A stretch of DNA of 64,000 nt from Dromiciops gliroides (taxonomy: Eukaryota > Chordata > Mammalia > Microbiotheria > Microbiotheriidae), in NCBI RefSeq assembly GCF_019393635.1, contig NC_057861.1, forward strand, positions 191,224,026 to 191,288,025, given 5' to 3'. Positions 58,239 through 64,000 of the stretch are shown piece after piece. The stretch's first letter is position 1. Every line of letters starts with the position of its first letter. The notes under the pieces were generated by a model that was not told the origin of the DNA, searched no databases, and was given only the letters and a program-made list of their open reading frames with translations. Both the position numbers and the translations under genes were made by a program.

Positions 58239-59554
58239 ATTTCTTTTCACAAATTTTTCATTTTCCTCTCTTATTTGATTTTAAAACTTCTTTTTGAGCT
58301 CTTCCAGTTCTTTTTAGGCCTGAGACCAATTCACATATTTCTTTGAGTCTTTGCATGTAGCCATTTTGACACTGTTGTTATCCTCTGAGGTTTTTTTTTT
58401 TTATTTTCCCTGTCACCATAGTAACTTTCTATTGTCAGATTCTCTTTTTTTAAAAAATTATTTTTATACCCTTTTTTGTGTCTTTTAATTTTATGTTAAA
58501 GTTGGGAACTGCTCCTGGGCTGAAAGGGGAACTGTCACAAGATTCTTGTGCTAGGGTTGAGGGTCCTCAGTACTGACTTGTCCCATGGCTTAGGGCTTCA
58601 TTTTTCGCTTGCTGGGTCACATCCTGCTGTTGGCTTGCCCAGACACTGCCTTCGCTGGACTGTGTTCCTCTTTTTTCTGAGTAATACAGAACTTTCTTGC
58701 CAACCTTCTAAGTTGTCTTGGGCTAGAGAATTATTTCAGCCTGTTCTTTTGTTGATTCTGCCAGTCAGGATTCATTTTGAGGCATTATTTATAGTTGTTT
58801 GGAGGTGAATTTGAGTTCAGGAGAGGTGAATTTGAGAGTTCAAGAGAGTTACTGTCTTACTCTGCCATCTTGGCTCTGCCCTCCTACTGGATGATATAGT
58901 CACCTCTATATTCCCCCATATAATCCAAGAATCCACAGAAATACTGGAGTCATTTAGAGATCCAGGGATCAAGCTGTGGTACATTGAGTGTGAAGTACAG
59001 AAATCAGAACACAAGTAGCTACCCATGGAACTTTTAGGGCAGGTCCAACACTCACTGTCCAGATGAACTGTATGAATCTTCATCTTGAGTTAACTGTCAG
59101 GTGGGTAGTATACTTTATCTTCAATACTCTGAAATTGTCACATTCCCAATTCTTCCACTTATAGGCTGCATGAATTACATTGGTTCTGAAGTCATTCAAA
59201 GTTGCTTTTCTTTATAATGTTATTGTATAAACGGTTCTCCTGGTTCTACTCACTTTACTTTGCATCAATTCATAGAGGTCTTTCTAGTTTTCCCTGAAAC
59301 TGTCCATTTAGTAATTTCTTATGGCACAACTGCATTATACTTATATGCCATGATTTGTTTAGTCATTCCCCAATGGACACTTTTAGTTTCTAGTTTTTTT
59401 CTACCACAAACATTTTTGTACATATGGATCCTTTTCCTTTTTTTTTTTTTTAAATATATAGGCATAGTAGTGGCATCAATAGGTCAATGAGTACGCATAA
59501 TTTAGTCCTTTTTTGGGCAGTTTCAAATTGTTTTCTGGAATAATATGGAATAAT

Positions 59555-60005
59555 TCAGAGTGGTCAATAAGCACTTATTAAATGTGTACTATGTGCCAAG
59601 CACTGTGCTATATGCTAGTGGTACAAAAAGATGATCTCTGTCCTCAAGGGACTTACAATCTAATTGGGTAGACAAGCATGTATGTTATGTTGTTATGTAT
59701 GTATATGTGTGTATGTATGAAAGGAGAGAGAAAGAGAGCACTATACTACAGGATAAATAGGAAATAAATGAGAGGGAAGGTACCATAATTAAAAAGGGTT
59801 GGGGGGGGGCGCTAGGTGGTGCACTGGATAAAGCACTGGCCCTGGATTCAGGAGGACCTGAGTTCAAATACAGCCTCAGACACTTGACACTTACTAGCTA
59901 TGTGGCCCTGGGCAAGTCATTTAATCCTCATTGCCCCTCTCCCAAAAAAGGGCGGGGGTGGGGGGGTGGTGGTAAAGGCTCTAGTAAAAGGAACAGAACA
60001 TTAGT
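59555..60005 (-). mobile_element. L2 3' end lying inside an L1 fragment
   Basis: AATAAGCACTTATTAAATGT, CTGTCCTCAAGGGACTTACA and AGAGGGAAGGTACCATAATT identify L2. L1 ORF2 sequence appears to continue on either side. Confidence 0.68.
59804..59946 (+). mobile_element. SINE (WSINE1-type) in L2
   Basis: The head starts within a G-run and is followed by the normal core. It interrupts an L2 copy. Confidence 0.88.
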
Positions 60006-60424
60006 GTGCCTGTTTTCTCAGTTCTCTCCTACCCCCACTCCATGTCATTTTCAGTTATTGTCATCTTTACCAAATTGCTGGGTGTAAAACAGAACTAGAG
60101 TTTCTTTGATATGTATTTCTTGGATTATTAGTGCTTCAGAGCATTTTTTCATATGGTTGTTGATAGTTTGGATTTATTACTTTAAAAACAGTTCATATCC
60201 TTTAATAGCTATTGGAGAATGGCTTAGTTTTACAAATTTGAATCAGTTCCTTTTATATCTTGGTTATTACATTTTTATCAGAAAAACTTGCTGCAAAAAA
60301 AATTACCCCCCTTATGTTTCTCTTCTAATTTTAACTTCTTTTTAACTTTAACTTGTTTAAACTTTTTCTTTTTTTTAAACTCTTCTAATTTAAACTTTAA
60401 GTTTTTTGCTTTCTATATATTAAA

Positions 60425-61060
60425 CTTAAATGAGAGCTCACCCAACCACTGTTTGAATTTACACAGTGACAGGGAACTCACTACCTACAAGGGTCACCCA
60501 TTCTATTTTTTAAATTGCTTTGTTATAAAATCCTCCTTATATTGAGTTTAAATGATCTATTAATTTCTACTCATAGGTTCTAGTTTTTCCCTTTGGGGCC
60601 CAACAGAATAAATTTAATCCTTCTGCAATAACCCTTTAAATATGTGAAGAAAACTATGCTAAGCCTGAATTTCCCCTTCCTGAGGCTACTCTCAATTCCT
60701 TGAAGCAAGTCAACTAATGGTCTTAAGCTCCCTTACCCAGTTCATATTTCTTTGAATATGCTCTTGCATATGTAAGTTTGATATACAGAACATAATATTC
60801 CAAAGCCATCTGACCAGAAAAGGACAGAACTATGATTCACTTTGATTCATATTGAATTTGTGATCCACAAAACCCTCAGAATTGTTTAGTGTTTTTTTTT
60901 TTTTAACTTTGATCTGTTTTGTATCCAGGTCTCACTGAATTTTTGCAGTTGGGTTTTTTTCCACTTATGTGCAGCAATTATTTACTATCATATATAACTT
61001 TATAAGATTTGGTCTATTATTTTAATGTAAAGATCTTTTTGGAACCCAATTATGTCAAAT
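60425..61060 (-). mobile_element. CR1/L3-type LINE, antisense, diverged
   Basis: CAGGGAACTCACTACCTACA, CCCTTTGGGGCCCAACAGAA and TCTCACTGAATTTTTGCAGT align to the other CR1/L3 copies, with gaps. Confidence 0.65.
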
Positions 61061-61429
61061 GCAAAGTTATAACTTGTAGTTTACCACCTATGCTTATTCA
61101 AGACATTGATTTAAAAAAAATGTTCAACAGGGCCAAATGAAAAGTAACAAATGCATCATGCCACTAGAGATCTTTTGTCATATTCTACCAAACTAAACAA
61201 CACAAAACTGAGAAGCATTTGTTATAAACTCTGTATTTCTTCTAGCACCAATTAGTGTTCTACTTTACAATTGTTGATTAACAAATCTTTGTTGACTAGA
61301 ATCCATTAATTAACATTCTTTGGGTGCAACTGTGTTGACAGGTTGTAATCCACCTAAAAGTACAGTCAAAAGAATCATCCAACCTACTTTCCTATCTGTT
61401 CTTACTCCAATTTTATTATACTTAGCCAT
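61061..61429. other. Unassigned DNA
   Basis: Between CR1/L3 and the youngest solo LTR, with nothing recognised. Confidence 0.5.
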
Positions 61430-61801
61430 TGTAACGATTGGAATGACGCCACCTGCTGGAGACTTACTGTAGAAGAGTTCCGCCCATGAAGCGAAGGTCT
61501 TTGAGGGCAAGACCAGGAGTCTTTTCTTTGGCGTCAGGAAGTGACGCGGGCTAGTGGGAGGAGGAAGGAAGAGACTGGCGCTCGGTCTCGCTCTCTTTCC
61601 TGAGGATACTGGTGGAGAGTGGAGCTAGAAATGTGCTCTCCCTTTAATAGATAGAAATCTAGGCCTTTCTCTCTCTCTTTACCAAATTCTTATTCTCCTT
61701 AATAAATGCTTAAAAGTCTAACTCTTGCTAAAGCTTATAATTTATTGGTGACCACTCATTAGATATTTTAGACAGTTTAGCTAGAATTTTAGCCCTTAAC
61801 A
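61430..61801 (+). mobile_element. Solo LTR of family 1, youngest-looking copy
   Basis: TGTAACGATTGGAATGACGC to CCCTTAACA with CCAT duplicated on both sides (61426-61429 and 61802-61805). It retains more CpGs than the other copies (for example TGACGCGGGCTAG), which suggests a recent origin or fewer decayed sites. It lies about 1.2 kb past the end of the terminal exon of the minus-strand gene. Confidence 0.9.
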
Positions 61802-62489
61802 CCATAACAATGGTTTAATTTCATGTATTTGATTTCATTACTTTTCTTATGAATCAAAAACCCTAAATATATGAAGTGTGGCTATAAAGGAAAAGTGTTA
61901 GATCCCACGACTTCTACTAAAGTTATGCACAAAGTCTCTTCAATGCAATGCATATTATCATCAATAATTCATCTTATTAAATGCAAAGTTAAGCTAATGC
62001 GAAAATTTGAAGAGTTAGCCAGTAGAAATTTAGAGAATGTTTAAGTCTAAACTCACAGTATAGACAATGTCTAAACTCATAAAATGTAATAGATAATTTT
62101 ACAACTTATTCTAAAGTTTTAGGGTAATGATGTAGTATTAATGAGAGATTATTTTCAGAGCACATGATTTAAAATAACAAGATACTTCTCAGAAACAGAT
62201 GAACAGAAATAAAGTGGTCTTGAGAAACTACCAAACTGTGCACTCAGTCTCTTTTATACTACGAGACATATTTTATTATCAATTAAGCCCAATTTACAAC
62301 TAGTGACCTAAATTGAGTGTGACATAAATCCAAATGCCCCCATAAGTTTCTTTTGCAGCAAGAGAATTTGCCTATCCCTCTTTCCCACTGACAAAAGTTA
62401 ACAGAATTTTCTCTCTGACAGTTTCAGCAGATACATTAACTTACCCTGGACAGTTCAATTGAGAAGTATGCTTAAAATATCCTCTATGA

Positions 62490-62590
62490 TCAAAGGTCTT
62501 AGGTTTGAAGGAGCTTTAGAGATCTAATCCAACTCCTTCATTTTACAACTGAGGAAACTGAGGCCCAGAGGCTCAAGGTCACAAAGAACT
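62490..62590 (-). repeat. MIR-like fragment 3' of the gene
   Basis: TTTAGAGATCTAATCCAACT and CTGAGGAAACTGAGGCCCAG. It may lie within the transcribed 3' flank of the minus-strand gene. Confidence 0.7.
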
Positions 62591-62796
62591 ATGTTCCAGT
62601 TTATCATTGTTTCCACTGTAACTCATCTTTGGCTCCATCTGTCTATAATACCATCTGCTTCTTTAAAGTTCTTGTATCAGTAAGAAACCTTCTTACCAGT
62701 GCTAGGGTTCGTTCTGGGGAATACCCTCTGCATAGCACTACACATAACTAGGTGCTGGAACATATTTTCCAATTACAATGATTAAGAAATAACCAA

Positions 62797-62802
62797 TTTA
62801 TT
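62797..62802 (-). promoter_or_regulatory. Candidate polyadenylation signal of the minus-strand gene
   Basis: Minus-strand AATAAA roughly 200 bases downstream of the stop of the terminal exon. In AT-rich DNA such hexamers are frequent, so this is only a plausible 3' end. Confidence 0.35.
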
Positions 62803-63001
62803 TTCTTGACAAAATAATTCTCATTCTCCCCTGAAATTTTAATTTACTTGCCATTTTGAAAAAGGCAAAATATACTTTTAGTTTCCAAAATAGGAGTATA
62901 ATAATGTGCATAATGATATCAAAGGAATAGCTTTTTAGGACCAGTTTAATGTTAAATAACAAACCAAACCAAATTTTTTCAAAGAAAAACTATGAGAAAA
63001 G

Positions 63002-63437
63002 TTAACACTTCTTAAGTTTATTTTCTCCAGGACCTGTAGTTAATGAACTTTGTTCCTTACAAACACCATTATCCTCTAATTTCTCTAAAGCTTCATGCAG
63101 TTCATACTCTGGTTTATGTTCTTCAAAAAATGTATCATCCTTGTCCAGCTGATTATCACAATATCTGTCAAGAAGATATTCCTGGGGTGTAATGTCATCA
63201 TCCTTGGGACGCTTTGCCTTCTTCATTTTCTTCTTCATTTGCTTCTGCAGCATAGATATCTGTTCCTGCTCTTGCTCTGCACTCTGAATGCTGACACTCT
63301 CATGCCCCTTCCCTTTGCTTCTTTTGTACTCCATTATCTGCTTGTGCAGTGCCTCGTGGTCAATTCCAAAGAGACTTGGCTGAACGGTGGATCCTGACAC
63401 ATTAGATGATATAGAGTCTACTGGAGCTTTAAGTTCA
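63002..63437 (-). CDS. Terminal coding exon of an unrecognised multi-exon host gene
   Basis: On the minus strand a pyrimidine-rich tract ending in TTCACAG precedes a frame of 144 codons that starts one base into the exon (phase-2 intron) and ends in TAA at 63002-63004. The frame reads ELKAPVDSISSN..., then PSLFGIDHEALHKQIMEYKR, a glutamine/glutamate-rich stretch, a strongly basic KKKMKKAKRPK segment that could be a nuclear localisation signal, and an acidic, probably helical tail (YLLDRYCDNQLDKDDTFFEE) with a hydrophilic C terminus ending KLKKC. There is no signal peptide or membrane segment. The charge pattern suggests an intracellular, coiled-coil or nuclear protein, but this is inference. 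An AATAAA on the minus strand (62797-62802) lies about 200 bases past the stop and could end the transcript. I cannot name the family. Earlier exons lie beyond the window or upstream and are not recognisable. A 100-codon plus-strand frame over the same bases is a shadow. Confidence 0.75.
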
Positions 63438-64000
63438 CTGTGAATTTAAGAGAAAAAGGGGGAATCATCTATCAACAGCTTAATAAAATCACTTTAAATA
63501 TTTCCACATTAAACATACTCTTTATATTAACCTATTTATGCACATACCTTCATAAGACACTACTTAGGATTAGGAGAACCAAAATATAGCAAGAAAGCTC
63601 ACATTTTTTATGCTATTACTCTTGCTTCAGAGTTAATCAGCTTGAGCACTTTATGATTATACATGTGATTTTGTTGAGCACAATTTCTCCAGAGCCACTC
63701 AATATCTCATTAAATACACTCCAAATGAATTTGTGCACTTATACATGCCAGATGAATCAAGTGAATTGAACAAACAGAACTACCCATTCATGTAAGGGTA
63801 CTCAACCAAGAGTGGCTAAGAAAAAAAAGAGAGACAATGTTGTCTTCCCTGCCAAAGCCATTAAGCCCTCGACTATATGGACAAAACATGAAAGAAAATT
63901 GACTATTAAAAAAGCTAATGATGTAGCTCATCTAATAGAATTGAGACTTTACTGGAAAAAAAAAAAAGAAAAAGCACTGGGCAATAATTGTAATGGTTGT
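63438..64000 (-). other. Intron of the minus-strand gene
   Basis: Directly upstream of the acceptor TTCACAG. AT-rich, no recognised repeat or further exon. The donor lies outside the window or was not identified. Confidence 0.6.

Larger units (their letters stand above)
56297..58885 (-). mobile_element. L1 with preserved 5' end and a large internal deletion, antisense
   Basis: ORF2 RT frames survive in pieces: [20 protein letters not shown] with LFADDM (56923-57258) and [15 protein letters not shown] (57655-57960). After about 58240 the sequence jumps to the ORF1 N terminus and 5' UTR and ends at the L1 start (GAGCCAAGATGGCAGAG, near 58870). The endonuclease, inter-ORF region and most of ORF1 are therefore deleted. 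The RT active-site FADD is visible. Interrupted by an L1 3' UTR fragment (57433-57600) and a SINE. Confidence 0.82.
59190..60420 (-). mobile_element. L1 ORF2 3' region, antisense, split by L2 and SINE
   Basis: The left part (59190-59555) matches the late ORF2 reverse complement (TGCATCAATTCATAGAGGTC, TAGTCATTCCCCAATGGACA). The right part (about 60005-60420) continues with the next ORF2 block (GCATTTTTTCATATGGTTGT). Between them lies L2 sequence with its own SINE. Confidence 0.65.
61806..63001. other. 3' flank of the minus-strand gene
   Basis: Only a MIR fragment is recognised. The part nearest the stop (about 62780-63001) is probably 3' UTR. Confidence 0.5.

Noticed and set aside
1-60087. 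Many 60-100-codon frames that repeat the peptide VRQLGLSDLPRVTQLVSVK or GGAVDRAPALESGGPEFKS
   Set aside because: These are the two strands of the abundant SINE translated. They recur wherever a SINE lies and are not genes.
63095-63397. A 100-codon plus-strand frame opposite the terminal exon
   Set aside because: Shadow of the minus-strand coding exon, without splice or start context of its own.

Overview
The window is 64 kb of AT-rich, repeat-dense mammalian DNA, almost certainly from a marsupial and probably an Australian-type (australidelphian) one. About 45 copies of one tRNA-headed CORE-SINE (WSINE1/Mar type: head GGGCAGCTAGGTGGCGCAG, MIR-like core, A-rich tail) lie on both strands, most between clear target-site duplications (TSDs). 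They are accompanied by marsupial-style L1, by L2, CR1/L3 and MIR fossils, and by short LTRs. I could not fix the species. No bacterial or viral genome features and no CRISPR array are present.

Only one host coding feature is convincing: the terminal coding exon of a multi-exon gene on the minus strand at 63002-63437. It has a good splice acceptor, a 144-codon frame and a stop. I do not recognise the protein. Everything else is intergenic (or flanking or intronic) DNA built from layered transposable elements.

Layout. 0-8 kb: solo LTRs of one endogenous-retrovirus family (113-537, 6362-6867, 7273-7724), L2, an L1 with a preserved 5' end (1963-4379) and a truncated L1. 8-14 kb: L2 with reverse-transcriptase remnants, MIR, and a long CR1/L3 copy. 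14.3-20.6 kb: an antisense L1 from its 5' end to mid ORF2, invaded by five SINEs' worth of insertions and by an ORF2-less L1 derivative. 20.6-29.5 kb: an almost end-to-end Tigger/pogo DNA transposon (22643-26350) carrying a nested L1 and two SINEs, followed by old L1 and L2. 29.5-42 kb: lower repeat density with a MIR split by an LTR, a hAT-like miniature element, CR1/L3, L2 and another LTR of the main family. 42-47 kb: SINE pairs and several L1 derivatives that join inter-ORF sequence directly to the L1 3' end. 47-55.5 kb: mostly unassigned DNA with scattered SINEs. 55.5-61 kb: composite L1, L2 and CR1. 61-64 kb: the youngest-looking LTR and then the gene exon.

The elements interact only as layers. 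L1-type machinery evidently supplied the SINE and derivative insertions (A-tails, 9-16 bp TSDs). The LTRs carry 4-bp TSDs. The Tigger has TA TSDs. The nesting gives a relative order: MIR, L2, CR1 and Tigger oldest; L1 next; LTRs and SINEs among the latest. I found no clear new gene system. The best leads are the recurrent ORF2-less L1 derivative, the legible Tigger, and the unidentified terminal exon.
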